From contig CAAGLB010000140.1 in assembly GCA_900770635.1 (NCBI GenBank), positions 1 through 64,000 of the forward strand: a DNA stretch of 64,000 nucleotides, read 5' to 3'. How positions within the stretch are numbered: position 1 is the first letter of the stretch; each line of letters begins with the position of its first letter. The position numbers were made by a program, and so were the translations under genes. The notes under the pieces are model-generated. The model did no database searches, had not been told where the DNA came from, and was given only the letters and a program-made list of their open reading frames with translations. The stretch comes from an uncultured Alistipes sp. (GTDB lineage: Bacteria; Bacteroidota; Bacteroidia; Bacteroidales; Rikenellaceae). Below are positions 52,213 to 60,803 of this stretch, piece by piece.

Positions 52213-52929
52213 ATGAAGAGAGTATTATTTTTATTCGTCACATTCTCTGTTTTGGCGCTTGCGTCTGCCTCAGCACAGAACATTGCTGCTGTTCGTTCGG
52301 CCATAGCGTCAACTAACAAGCAGGGCGGCTTTGTGCATGTCGCCGAGGATGAGGGTGTGAAGAGTGCTATTGCTACTGTCGAGAGCAAGACGTCTACGCC
52401 AGCTAAGGCCGATGGCTATCGTTTTGTCATCTTCTACGACAACGAGCAGTTTGCCGACGAGCGAGCTATGCGTGCGCTGAGCACATTCCGTAGCCGATTT
52501 AAGGATATTAGCTCCTATCTCTCTTCCGAGAGCCCATCGTTCCGTATCGTTGTAGGCGACTGTTTTACCTATGAGGATATCGCTGTTGTGCGCCATAGGA
52601 TTGGTGGTTCTTATCCCAATGCAGCACTTAGCGATGCTAAAATCCCATACCGAGTGTTGTGCCGCATCAAGGGCGAAAACCGCATGAAAATTGAGCGTAG
52701 CGGTGCGGAGATAGGTGGCGTTGAGGTCGACTATGTGGCTGAGGAGTTGGAGTACCAGATGGGCGATGCCGATTCATTGCCCACATCAGAACCTGCAACA
52801 GAGCCTGTCGCTGAGGCTGCGGTGGCTGCTGAGACCGAGGAGCTAAAGAGCAGTGTGCCTGCTACCGAGCTCATTGCGAGCGAGGATAAGTCGGAGGAGG
52901 GCGCTGTGAAGACTGACAACGAGGAGTAG
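52213..52929 (+). CDS. SPOR-like exported protein with acidic tail
   Basis: The 238-residue protein has a signal peptide (1-21, ending SASAQ). A domain at about 72-155 has the SPOR-like pattern: a YRFVIFYDNEQF strand, a helix, and FRIVVGDCFTYEDIAVVRHRIGG, where SPOR domains place the FRIRVG-F-EA segment that contacts denuded peptidoglycan. The tail (about 185-238) is rich in Glu, Ala, Pro and Thr and probably disordered. A peptidoglycan-linked role is inferred from the SPOR likeness only. Confidence 0.7.
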   Translation: MKRVLFLFVTFSVLALASASAQNIAAVRSAIASTNKQGGFVHVAEDEGVKSAIATVESKTSTPAKADGYRFVIFYDNEQFADERAMRALSTFRSRFKDISSYLSSESPSFRIVVGDCFTYEDIAVVRHRIGGSYPNAALSDAKIPYRVLCRIKGENRMKIERSGAEIGGVEVDYVAEELEYQMGDADSLPTSEPATEPVAEAAVAAETEELKSSVPATELIASEDKSEEGAVKTDNEE

Positions 52930-52968
52930 TCGTAGAGGTATTATTGCGGCTATCATTTTGTATTAATT

Positions 52969-52976
52969 TATATTTG
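52969..52976 (+). promoter_or_regulatory. -7 box for Cys-rich lipoprotein gene
   Basis: TATATTTG, with a TATTG element about 22 nt upstream. It lies 25 nt before the ATG at 53001. Confidence 0.5.
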
Positions 52977-53000
52977 TTTAACTAATAAAACTTTTGAACT

Positions 53001-53357
53001 ATGAAGAAGATTTTTATGCTTGCAGCTATCATCATCGCTGCTACTATGGTTGCATGTTGTGGCAATCAGAATAACAAGGAGGAGAAGGCATGTTGCGACA
53101 AGCACCAGACAGAGTGCTGCGAGCAGCAGTGCGACAAGGCTGAGTGCACAGGTGAGTGCGACAAGGCCGAGTGCAAGAAGGAGTGTGATAAGGCTGAGTG
53201 CGCTGGCGAGTGCAAGAAGGAGTGTGCTGGCGAGTGTGACAAGGCTGAGTGCAAGAAGGAGTGTGCTGGCGAGTGTGACAAGGCTGAGTGCAAGAAGGAG
53301 TGTGATAAGGCTGAGTGCAAGAAGGAGGCTGCTCCTGCTGCTGAGGAGGCAAAATAA
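53001..53357 (+). CDS. Cysteine-rich repeat lipoprotein
   Basis: The 118-residue protein has a lipoprotein signal (MKKIFMLAAIII, lipobox region ATMVAC-C around residues 19-20). The mature part is built of repeats such as CDKAECKKE and CAGECKKE and contains about 20 Cys in roughly 95 residues, spaced C-x3/4-C, before ending in AAPAAEEAK. Cys with alternating Lys and Glu recalls metal-binding proteins such as metallothionein, but no known family fits. Two exact 39-nt copies (53220-53258 and 53259-53297) encode 13 residues each and point to recent expansion. The next gene shares the same signal and C-terminus. Metal or redox buffering at the envelope is a hypothesis. Confidence 0.8.
   Translation: MKKIFMLAAIIIAATMVACCGNQNNKEEKACCDKHQTECCEQQCDKAECTGECDKAECKKECDKAECAGECKKECAGECDKAECKKECAGECDKAECKKECDKAECKKEAAPAAEEAK
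53220..53297 (+). repeat. Two exact 39-nt in-frame tandem repeats in Cys-rich gene
   Basis: Units 53220-53258 and 53259-53297 are identical and codon-aligned, each encoding ECAGECDKAECKK. Copy number could vary between strains by slippage. Confidence 0.9.
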
Positions 53358-53405
53358 TTTGCACATTAAAGAGGGTAGTAACTGCCCAAATTTAGTATAT
53401 GTAGG

Positions 53406-53435
53406 TGAGATTTTGGGTGTATTCCCAAAGTCTCA
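53406..53435 (+). terminator. Terminator of Cys-rich lipoprotein gene
   Basis: A 12-bp stem (53406-53417 with 53424-53435, one G-T pair), loop of 6, followed by a T-rich stretch ending in five T. Confidence 0.75.
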
Positions 53436-53577
53436 TCTGCTGTTTTTAGGCCGCTAATTGACTCGTAGCACCCTTTTTGTATGCAAAAAAAAGGCTAAAT
53501 TCCCGCCTAAATTGTATATTTATGTGGAAAACAGGTGTTTTTCTGCATAAAGTATTGCTACAATAAAATAAAGTTTT

Positions 53578-53585
53578 TACATTTG
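53578..53585 (+). promoter_or_regulatory. Promoter of Ala/Glu/Pro-rich lipoprotein gene
   Basis: TACATTTG preceded by TATTG at 20-nt spacing (53553-53557), and 39 nt before the ATG at 53625. Confidence 0.6.
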
Positions 53586-53624
53586 CTTTATAATTTTTAT
53601 AAACTTAACTAAACTTTTATAGCT

Positions 53625-53843
53625 ATGAAGAAGATCTTTACACTTGCAGCTATGTTTGCTGCTGTTGCTCTTGTATCTTGCGCTGAGCAGGCAAAGAAGG
53701 AGAACGCTGAGGAGGCTGCTCCTGCAGTTGAGGCTGTTGCTGAGGAGGCTGCTCCTGCTGCTGAGGCTCCTGCTGCTGAGGCTCCTGCTGCTGAGGAGGC
53801 ACCTGCTGCTGAGGCTGCTCCTGCTGCTGAGGAGGCAAAATAA
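53625..53843 (+). CDS. Small Ala/Glu/Pro-rich lipoprotein
   Basis: The 72-residue protein has the signal MKKIFTLAAMFAAVALVSC (lipobox ALVSC, Cys19), nearly the same as the Cys-rich neighbour, and the same end, AAPAAEEAK. The core is a run of PAAEA/PAAEEA repeats and will be extended and acidic after lipid attachment. It has its own promoter. The shared ends and different middles indicate that the two genes come from one duplication followed by repeat-driven change of the core. A spacer or envelope-coating role is possible; nothing enzymatic is present. Confidence 0.8.
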   Translation: MKKIFTLAAMFAAVALVSCAEQAKKENAEEAAPAVEAVAEEAAPAAEAPAAEAPAAEEAPAAEAAPAAEEAK

Positions 53844-53993
53844 TTTTGCACACCGCAGATTTGAGGCGATAGGCGTGTTCGATTGCGGACATGTTTATCG
53901 TCTTTTTTTGTGCTATTTGCTGCTTGGTCCATCACGTTTGGTCTGGTGGGCCTTTTTTGTTGCTACATATTTAGCGATATGCGAGATTTTTGC

Positions 53994-54001
53994 TAAATTT
54001 G
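53994..54001 (+). promoter_or_regulatory. -7 box for TonB-receptor-like gene
   Basis: TAAATTTG, 25 nt before the ATG at 54026. Confidence 0.5.
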
Positions 54002-54025
54002 TGTAACAAACTACACCCATTGTTT

Positions 54026-56490
54026 ATGCGATTCTCGACTCTATATCTTTTGGCCGCACTCTTTGTTGCTGTCATGTTCCCATTGCGAGCTGTGGCGCAG
54101 GAGGATGAGGAGGACTATCGCCTTTACAAATTTTATAAGGATGACGATGTCGACGACGATGATCTACTGTCGTGGTTTGCAACAGAAGTCGACTCTCTGT
54201 TATCTTCGAGCGCTGGTGGCCGTAGCAAGGCCTTCACCAATTCGGAGTATGCCCTCAGCACCCTTGGCTTTGCACCTCGTGGCGAGAGTCGTTTTTCGCA
54301 CAGCTATATCTTCGAGGGGGTAGACATAAGTTCTTCCACATCTCGAATGTTGTCGCAACTCTCACTCGAGACAACCAACAATGCTGGCATCGGCGGCATA
54401 AATAGCTCGCTGAGTCGCACTACACGCCACAGCTATCATAGTGCCGATCTTCGCAGTCGTGGTCATAGGTTTGGTGTCAACATCTCGGGGCGCAACTACC
54501 TTATGGCGGTGCGGCATAGTGCTACATATCGCTTGACTAAGAGCGATTTAGAGCTTGATGACGACTGGCTCTTATCAGAGTATTTCCGAATAAATACTGG
54601 CCGAGACCTCTATGTCGATGGGCTCTTTTCTAATGGCGTAGAGGCGGCTGTGTCGCTAAGCCGCAGGTGGCGTAACAACTCTTTGTTTATGGCTGTTACG
54701 CTTCCCTGGTCGCAGCGAGTGTGCGACCTGCTACGACCGAGGAGGCGGTGGTGCTTACAGGAAATAGAGGCTATAACCCAGCATGGGGTATGCAGGATGG
54801 TAAGATGCGCAGTAGCCGCATTAACAACACGACGTCGCCGACGTTTATTGCCTCGTGGCAACGTCGACTGGGTATGTGGACAACGATGCGGATTACAGCC
54901 ATCGGCGAGCTGAGTTATGTTGGTCGTACGGCCCTTGCATGGTGCGATGCGATGACTCCTATGCCCGACAACTATCGCTACATGCCGTCATACTTCACGG
55001 CGGAGGATGATCATCGAGTTGTTGACAATGCATGGCGCTATAACGACCTGCGCTACACGCAGATAGCATGGGACGACCTATATCATACAAATGCCCTTCA
55101 GCGTGATGGTCATGCTGCATATTTTGTTGAATGTAGGCGCAGAAATGCTCTAAATGGCTCGGTTGTCGTCGACTTCACCACGCAGTTTCGTGGGCTGGAG
55201 CTCGAGTATGGTATGCGTATTAGCTGTGATTCACGTCGTGAGTTTAAGGTTGTTGACGACCTGCTTGGTGCCGACCATCTCCTCGATATAGACTACTTCG
55301 TGCGTGATGATGCCACCTATGGCACTCGCTACCGCAACAACCTACGTAGCACAACGATTAAGAGGATTGCCGGCCAGCGATTTGGCTATGACTATCGTCT
55401 TACTGAATCATCGCTGTCAGCCTATGGCATAGCTCGTTGGAACATCTCTAATATGGATTTTGAGGTGGGTGTCGACCTGGCAACATCGAGCATCCATCGT
55501 CGTGGATATTTCGAGAAGGAGCTATTTGCTGCTGCTCGCTCCTATGGCCGTTCACGCAGCGTTGTGCTCATGCCAGCCTCGTTGAATGTGGCTTGGAGCT
55601 ATACTTTTGGCCGCAATGTGTTAGATGTGCATGCCGTTGCGGCATCACGTTGCCCCGAGTCGGAGTCACTCTTCTTGCAGGCTGATTATAACAACCGCAT
55701 TGTCGACGCCCCTCGCCTAAGCACATCGGTGGCTGCTGAGGTGGGATATAGGCATGTGGCGCAACGATTCTCTGTGGGTGCTCACATGTTTGCATCGTAT
55801 CATGCCAATGAGTGCGATGTGTTGCACTACTACGATGACCTTGCTGACGAGTATGTCGATGCTGTGGTTAGCCAACTTGCTCGCATCAACTATGGCTTTG
55901 AGATAGATGCATCGGTGCGATGGTCGCAATATCTTAGCTCGCAAGCGCAGCTCAACATCGGTCGTTATAGGTTTGCTAAGGATGCTACCGTTAGGGCGTA
56001 TGCCGATGATGACAACGACCTTGTATATGTGTCACGCTCAGCAATTCGTGGTCTTAACACCTCAATGCCCGAGCTATCGTCTTATGTAGATCTCGCCTTT
56101 AAGCGTGGCGGCTGGCAAGCTACGGCCTCGTTGTGCTATGTAGGCTCTCGATATGTCAGTCCCTCGGTGGTGCGCCGCACCGAGCGTATTATATCCTATG
56201 CTTCGTCAGCCGAGGAGCACTCTTCGTTGCTCGAACATCAATCGATAGGTGATGCTGTGTCGTTAGGTGTCAACATCTCTAAGAGCTTCAGCCTAAACGA
56301 TGTTGCGTGGCTATATGTGTCGTTCAGCATCGACAACCTACTTGGCGCTGAGAACATATATAGCGGCTATGAGCAGCACCGCATACGCACCGTACATATT
56401 GGTCAAATGGAGCATATGCGCCCATTTGCCAATAAAGTTACACTTGGCTATGGACGCACATGCAGAATAAATGTTAGCTTCGGATTCTAA
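54026..56490 (+). pseudogene. TonB-dependent-receptor-like barrel protein, frameshifted
   Basis: Two overlapping frames together encode one outer-membrane barrel of about 820 residues. The first (54026-54913) has a signal peptide (1-25, ending RAVAQ) and the start of the barrel (RTTRHSYHSADLRSRGHRFGVNISG, RHSATYRL) but loses sense near 54715. The second frame, recognisable from about 54724, continues with NRGYNPAWGMQDGKMRSSRI and a run of barrel strands to the C-terminal RINVSFGF (stop at 56490). The change of frame (one base lost or two gained) lies at about 54705-54730, with no slippery homopolymer, so a real mutation or a sequencing error is more likely than programmed frameshifting. The family resembles Bacteroidota TonB-dependent receptors lacking an obvious plug motif. 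Confidence 0.75.
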
Positions 56491-56496
56491 TCTTAG

Positions 56497-57945
56497 CTAC
56501 TCGTGATCGTGATGGTGGTCATGATGGTCGTGGTCGGTGCCGAGGGTTACGCCATACTCGTAAGGAGTTGTTAGCTTCTTGCCCTGATACTCGCCTGTTA
56601 GCGTGCGTAGGAATGCTACGATGTCGTCAATCTGCTCAGTTGTGAGCTCCTTATCCACCTGATAGTATGCCATATCACGTACCGCAGCCTCCAATGTTGG
56701 GCGTGTGCCGTCGTGGAAGTATGGCCATGTAAGCTCTACGTTGCGAAGACCTGGAGTCTTGAAGCGGTGGATGTCACGCTCGAGATTTGTCTCCTTGTTG
56801 CGACCGTTATCCTCGATGTTTGGCTGGTGGTTAAGCTCCTCGTCGGCATCACGATCAGCGAAGTAGTCGTGGTATACGCCCATAAGCTCGTACGACTCGC
56901 CACCGAGGTTTGCGCCCACGTGGCATGTTGCGCAGCTATACTCCTTAAAGAGCTCGTAGCCACGCTTCTCCTGCTCTGTTAGTGCCTCATCATCGCCACG
57001 CAACCACTTATCAAACTGTGAGTTAGGTGTTACAAGTGTGCGCTCGAATGCTGCAATAGCGCTTGTTATGCTCTTCTCGGTAAAGCCCTCGGGATATACC
57101 TCCTTAAACTCTGCTACAAACTCAGCGTCCTGGTTTAGCTTGGCAACAATCTCGTCGAACGATGCTGAGGCCATCTCGATAGGGTTGAGCGGTGGCCCTG
57201 CCGCCTGTGCCTCGAGTGTCATAGCTCGGCCGTCCCAGAACTGCACAAAGTTGTACGCTGCGTTATATACTGTAGGAGCATTCACACCACCAAGCTGGTC
57301 GTTAACACCATGCGAGTACTGGTGGTTGTCAACGCCACCTGCGCTAAGGTCGTGACATGTTGCACACGACACGCTGTTGTCTACAGATAGACGAGTGTCG
57401 TGATAGAGCTTAAAGCCGAGTGCCACACGCTTCTGGTCAACGTCTGCAGCGTCTGCAATAGGTCGTACTGGCTCGCCACCCAAGCCGTCGTTGTAGTGCC
57501 TCTTGCGCCACTCTTCAGCCCATGCCTGAGCGATGCTACCCTTAGCCTTTGTGCTCTGACTGCCCCAGTGCAAGAGATAGTACTTTGCTGCGGGCATAGT
57601 GCCGTCCATAATCACCTTCTCGACCTTTGCAACATCTACTGGCGATAGCTCCTCTCCACTATTAAGTGCGTTATACAGAGGCATGATGTCGTAGGTGTGG
57701 TAGCCCTTCTCGATATCCTCCTTTACAACCTTGCCAACAACGGGTAGATTGGCGTAGAATGGTAGCTCGGCATCCTGCTGGTGGCAGCTTAGACAGCCGC
57801 CCTGCTCCAACAAAGCCGCTATGCGTGCATTTGGCGCAAGCTCCTCAGAGGGGGGAGTAAGCTGCATGCGATAGGCAACCACAAGCACAATGGCGAGTAG
57901 TAGTGCCGCAAGCGACAGACGCTTGAAAGTGAATAGCTTCTTCAT
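56497..57945 (-). CDS. Tri-heme cytochrome c peroxidase-like protein
   Basis: The 482-residue protein has an N-terminal membrane anchor (about 8-24) and three CxxCH heme-attachment sites: C51-LS-CH, C194-AT-CH and C338-AT-CH. Residues 160-460 form the di-heme bacterial cytochrome c peroxidase (MauG/CcpA) core; the first 150 residues add a heme domain of the type seen in tri-heme peroxidases of Bacteroidota. The C-terminus ends in a His/Asp run. It would reduce hydrogen peroxide in the periplasm with electrons from the quinol pool. The two cytochrome c assembly genes lie just upstream on the same strand. I start at ATG 57945, which begins the signal-anchor; the longer frame overlaps the gap. 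Confidence 0.9.
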   Translation of the reverse strand: MKKLFTFKRLSLAALLLAIVLVVAYRMQLTPPSEELAPNARIAALLEQGGCLSCHQQDAELPFYANLPVVGKVVKEDIEKGYHTYDIMPLYNALNSGEELSPVDVAKVEKVIMDGTMPAAKYYLLHWGSQSTKAKGSIAQAWAEEWRKRHYNDGLGGEPVRPIADAADVDQKRVALGFKLYHDTRLSVDNSVSCATCHDLSAGGVDNHQYSHGVNDQLGGVNAPTVYNAAYNFVQFWDGRAMTLEAQAAGPPLNPIEMASASFDEIVAKLNQDAEFVAEFKEVYPEGFTEKSITSAIAAFERTLVTPNSQFDKWLRGDDEALTEQEKRGYELFKEYSCATCHVGANLGGESYELMGVYHDYFADRDADEELNHQPNIEDNGRNKETNLERDIHRFKTPGLRNVELTWPYFHDGTRPTLEAAVRDMAYYQVDKELTTEQIDDIVAFLRTLTGEYQGKKLTTPYEYGVTLGTDHDHHDHHHDHE

Positions 57946-57958
57946 AGTTTTTAGGTTT

Positions 57959-58747
57959 TTATTGTTGATTATATGTATGTACACTCTCTTTTGCCGAAGG
58001 GAGATAGTTTACGCCATACCAGCACATCTGTAGCGATAAGAAGGCGGCGATGACAATTAGGTAATATGCCACGTTTGAACGTCGTGTTTGGCGTGCGGGG
58101 AGGTGTATGGCAAGTAGGAATAGGCCCCATGTTGTGGCTGCCCACGCCTCCTTGGCGTCCCAGCTCCAGTAGGCACCCCACGCATCTTTTGCCCATAGCG
58201 CACCTGTGAGCATGCCCACGGTAAATAGTCCTATGCCACCATAGAGTAGCTTCTCGACAACATCACGCAGTTCAAGCTTGCTGTTTGCTATGCCACATAT
58301 AGCAAGTAGCGTTGCGCAGCCGAGCAACGAGTAGGAGAACATATATACGGATACATGGGGTATAAACCAGGCACTTTGCAGTGCTGGCATCAGCGACTCA
58401 TCGTGTATCTCGGGGCGTAGGATATTGATAAGGATAAATACCGTTGCCATGAGTGTTGAGAAGCTTAAAATCCAGCGGTAGTGCCACCTATGGTATGTCG
58501 CAGCTCCCGCCACGAGCATAAAGAGGGAGTACCAGAGGCGTGTTTCACCCATGGTGCGTAGTGGTGGTCGCCCAAGCGTATGCCAGAGCAGGGCCACAAA
58601 TAGAGCCATCACCACAATTGCCAACACAGATAGTAGAGTCGCTGCCGTGCTACGCTCCTTGTGTCGTAGCGCAATACCTGCGCCCGACGCCGAGAGCACA
58701 ATGGCCACAGAGGCGATATATGGAAATATGTTCCAGCCAAGTACCAT
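57959..58747 (-). CDS. ccsA: CcsA-type cytochrome c assembly protein
   Basis: The 262-residue membrane protein belongs to the CcmC/CcsA heme-handling family: about eight TM helices, the tryptophan-rich WWD-type segment in AYWSWDAKEAWA (about 185-196), and conserved His residues flanking it. With Ccs1/ResB it carries heme to apocytochromes outside the inner membrane (System II). The ATG 58747 begins 1 nt after the ResB stop codon; a longer start to 58780 would overlap ResB. It lies 13 nt upstream of the peroxidase gene, its probable client. Confidence 0.9.
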   Translation of the reverse strand: MVLGWNIFPYIASVAIVLSASGAGIALRHKERSTAATLLSVLAIVVMALFVALLWHTLGRPPLRTMGETRLWYSLFMLVAGAATYHRWHYRWILSFSTLMATVFILINILRPEIHDESLMPALQSAWFIPHVSVYMFSYSLLGCATLLAICGIANSKLELRDVVEKLLYGGIGLFTVGMLTGALWAKDAWGAYWSWDAKEAWAATTWGLFLLAIHLPARQTRRSNVAYYLIVIAAFLSLQMCWYGVNYLPSAKESVHTYNQQ

Positions 58748-58748
58748 G

Positions 58749-59561
58749 CTATCTACTAACTTTTTTAGGTCCCATAACAAACATCATTGCCGCTCCTGCG
58801 AGCAACATCACAATACCTACGAACGAGAGGTAGTGCCATGGCTCGTTGATAATCTCGATTATGGCGTAGCCCTCTCTACCGTCATTTACTATGTATATCT
58901 TTGTGCCAAGCCCCTTGCTCATGGGGTGGTTTACGCTGAGTGTCGCACTCTTATCGTCTACCATGACGTCTGCCTCAATAGCCGAGAGTCGCCCTGCACT
59001 ATCTCGCTCTGTGCGGAGGTCAAGAAGTTCAATGTCGTAGCCGAGCTCTTCGGCAGCGCCTGTTGTTGTGTAGGCTATTGAGCTACGCTCGCCCCTCTCG
59101 AGTGCCAAGCGCATAACGTGGCGGTCGGGAGCTCCCCAAAATCCAGCGCCAAGAAGTAGCACTAAGCCACAATGTAGCAACGTAAATCTCCAGCGTATGC
59201 CATTAACATTGCGCCAGCCACGCACGATAACGAGTGATAGATGTGTAAGAGTAAAGATGATTGCTGTGATTACCGACAGCGATGTTGTCTTGGGCTCGGC
59301 CTGTGTACCAAGTATAATGCCCACCACAGCCATTAGCCCAAGCGATAATTTAGTGGCATCTGCCGAGAGCATAAAGGCTCCTACTCTCCCCGTGCGTCTA
59401 TGCCATAGTTGAGCAACGGCGGCGAGCCACAGTAAAGCGAGTAGCAGATTTAACGGAAAGGCAAAGATAGAGATGTCAACACCCTTCAAAATGGTGTCGA
59501 CAGCCACCAATGCAACGGATATAATGCAGATTATCAGCCAACTATGTTTACACTCGCTCAT
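58749..59561 (-). CDS. ResB/Ccs1-like cytochrome c biogenesis protein
   Basis: The 270-residue protein has TM helices at about 8-28, 33-50, 72-90, 92-112 and 130-145, a periplasmic domain (about 150-235, with IEADVMVDDKSATLSVNHPMSKG) and a last TM helix (about 243-262), the layout of short ResB/Ccs1 proteins in Bacteroidales. It pairs with CcsA for heme export and ligation to CxxCH sites. It is first of the three-gene unit resB-ccsA-peroxidase. Confidence 0.85.
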   Translation of the reverse strand: MSECKHSWLIICIISVALVAVDTILKGVDISIFAFPLNLLLALLWLAAVAQLWHRRTGRVGAFMLSADATKLSLGLMAVVGIILGTQAEPKTTSLSVITAIIFTLTHLSLVIVRGWRNVNGIRWRFTLLHCGLVLLLGAGFWGAPDRHVMRLALERGERSSIAYTTTGAAEELGYDIELLDLRTERDSAGRLSAIEADVMVDDKSATLSVNHPMSKGLGTKIYIVNDGREGYAIIEIINEPWHYLSFVGIVMLLAGAAMMFVMGPKKVSR

Positions 59562-59692
59562 TTATGTTGCATTATGCTTACCAATTCTACGATAAAGATA
59601 TTACTAATTTTCTAAATAAACGTAGTTTTCGACAAAAAAATCATGTTTTAGGCTAAAAATATATATACTTAAAGTCAGATGTAATAAAACAA

Positions 59693-59726
59693 TTAGGGCT
59701 GTCCGACCTATGTCAAACAGCCCTAA
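59693..59726 (-). terminator. Terminator of the ExbB/ExbD operon
   Basis: A 10-bp stem (59693-59702 with 59717-59726) with a 14-nt loop lies 20 nt after the exbD stop codon, followed by a T-rich run on the - strand. I see no clear promoter for the ResB gene in the remaining gap. Confidence 0.75.
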
Positions 59727-59745
59727 ACGTATTAGAGTTTAAATA

Positions 59746-60198
59746 TTAATGCACACGGGCTTTTGCTGCGTATGAGATGCTATAAGCCTCTGCACGACGC
59801 AACTCCTGCTTAACATCAGTAAGCTTACCAACTGTTGCAGTCTTGTCGACACGCAAGTTGACAGTCATCTGTGAAAGAGCCATAGACTTCTTTGCACTTG
59901 CATCGTGCACTAGGTCCTGGATGTCTGATACCTCACAGATCTGGTCGTTAAGCTGAATCTTGAGCGCATCACCCTCGCCACGCTGCAAGGGCTGACCGAT
60001 CCAAACATTCACCAAACCCTTCTTATCAAGCTCTGTAATCTCGCGAGCCTCTGGCATAGCGACATTCACCAATGGGTCTGTATCTCGCATGGTTGTTGCA
60101 GCCATGAAGAAGAACAGAAGCATGAAGACGATGTCGGGAAGCGACGAGGTCGACATTGCGGGCACTTCTTTCTTGCCCTTTTTTGCCATTACTGCCAT
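59746..60198 (-). CDS. exbD: ExbD/TolR-type protein (second)
   Basis: The 150-residue protein has a short cytoplasmic N-terminus, a single TM helix (about 22-40) with an Asp in the membrane start (SLPDIVFMLLFFFMA), which is the proton-path Asp of ExbD/TolR, and a periplasmic domain. With ExbB and TonB it couples the proton gradient to outer-membrane transport. It follows the other exbD by 2 nt, and two ExbD subunits of different length in one operon are usual in Bacteroidota. Confidence 0.9.
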   Translation of the reverse strand: MAVMAKKGKKEVPAMSTSSLPDIVFMLLFFFMAATTMRDTDPLVNVAMPEAREITELDKKGLVNVWIGQPLQRGEGDALKIQLNDQICEVSDIQDLVHDASAKKSMALSQMTVNLRVDKTATVGKLTDVKQELRRAEAYSISYAAKARVH

Positions 60199-60200
60199 AA

Positions 60201-60800
60201 TTACTTACGTGTTTGATCGTTAGGTTCAGCCTCCGAAATCTTCACTGGCACTGCCTTGCGAATATTTCCTGTCTGAATCTCATTTAAGTCTTCAAATGAC
60301 TTACCATAAGCCTGCATCGCAATCATGTTACGATATACGTTGAAGGCATGTGTAAGCTCGTCCTGAACTTGCAAGTAGATATTATACTTGGTCTCGTTAT
60401 CAGCCTTTAGCGACACGACGCCCTGGCTGATCTCGCACTTGATTGTAGGCTCAACCTCTGTCTCCTTCTTCTCAGAGCGGTCTGCTCCTGCGAGGAAGTC
60501 AAGCACCTCACGTGACATTCGAGAGTGGTCGCCACGACGGTTAAGGTCGATAGGCATATACTCCTCTGTGCCGACCATGATACGTCCCTCTTTCGAAACG
60601 TTTACCATGAGAACGTTACGCTGCTTGAGCTCTACATCATCCTGCTGCTGCTCGCTGTCGGCGATAGGAGGAAGCGTACGCTTCATACCTGCGTCGACAT
60701 CCATCGTAGTGGTGACCAAGAAGAATATCAATAGCAAGAACGCGATATCTGCCATTGAGCTGGAATTAATCTCTCCAGCCTTTCTCTTTGCCTTTGCCAT
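60201..60800 (-). CDS. exbD: ExbD/TolR-type protein (first)
   Basis: The 199-residue protein has the TM helix (about 16-36, SSMADIAFLLLIFFLVTTT) with the conserved Asp in SMADIAF, and a longer periplasmic domain than its neighbour, about 40-199, with extra helices. The conserved Asp carries the proton-coupling role. It starts 3 nt after the coiled-coil membrane protein gene. No TonB gene is found next to it. Confidence 0.9.
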   Translation of the reverse strand: MAKAKRKAGEINSSSMADIAFLLLIFFLVTTTMDVDAGMKRTLPPIADSEQQQDDVELKQRNVLMVNVSKEGRIMVGTEEYMPIDLNRRGDHSRMSREVLDFLAGADRSEKKETEVEPTIKCEISQGVVSLKADNETKYNIYLQVQDELTHAFNVYRNMIAMQAYGKSFEDLNEIQTGNIRKAVPVKISEAEPNDQTRK

Positions 60801-60803
60801 AAA

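Noticed and set aside
53044..53364. Ser/His/Cys repeat frames antisense to the Cys-rich lipoprotein gene
   Set aside because: The sense frame has a signal peptide, promoter and terminator; the antisense frames only mirror its repeats.
54680..54740. Programmed ribosomal frameshift in the TonB-receptor-like gene
   Set aside because: No slippery heptamer or following stable structure was seen at the junction; a plain mutation or sequencing error is simpler.
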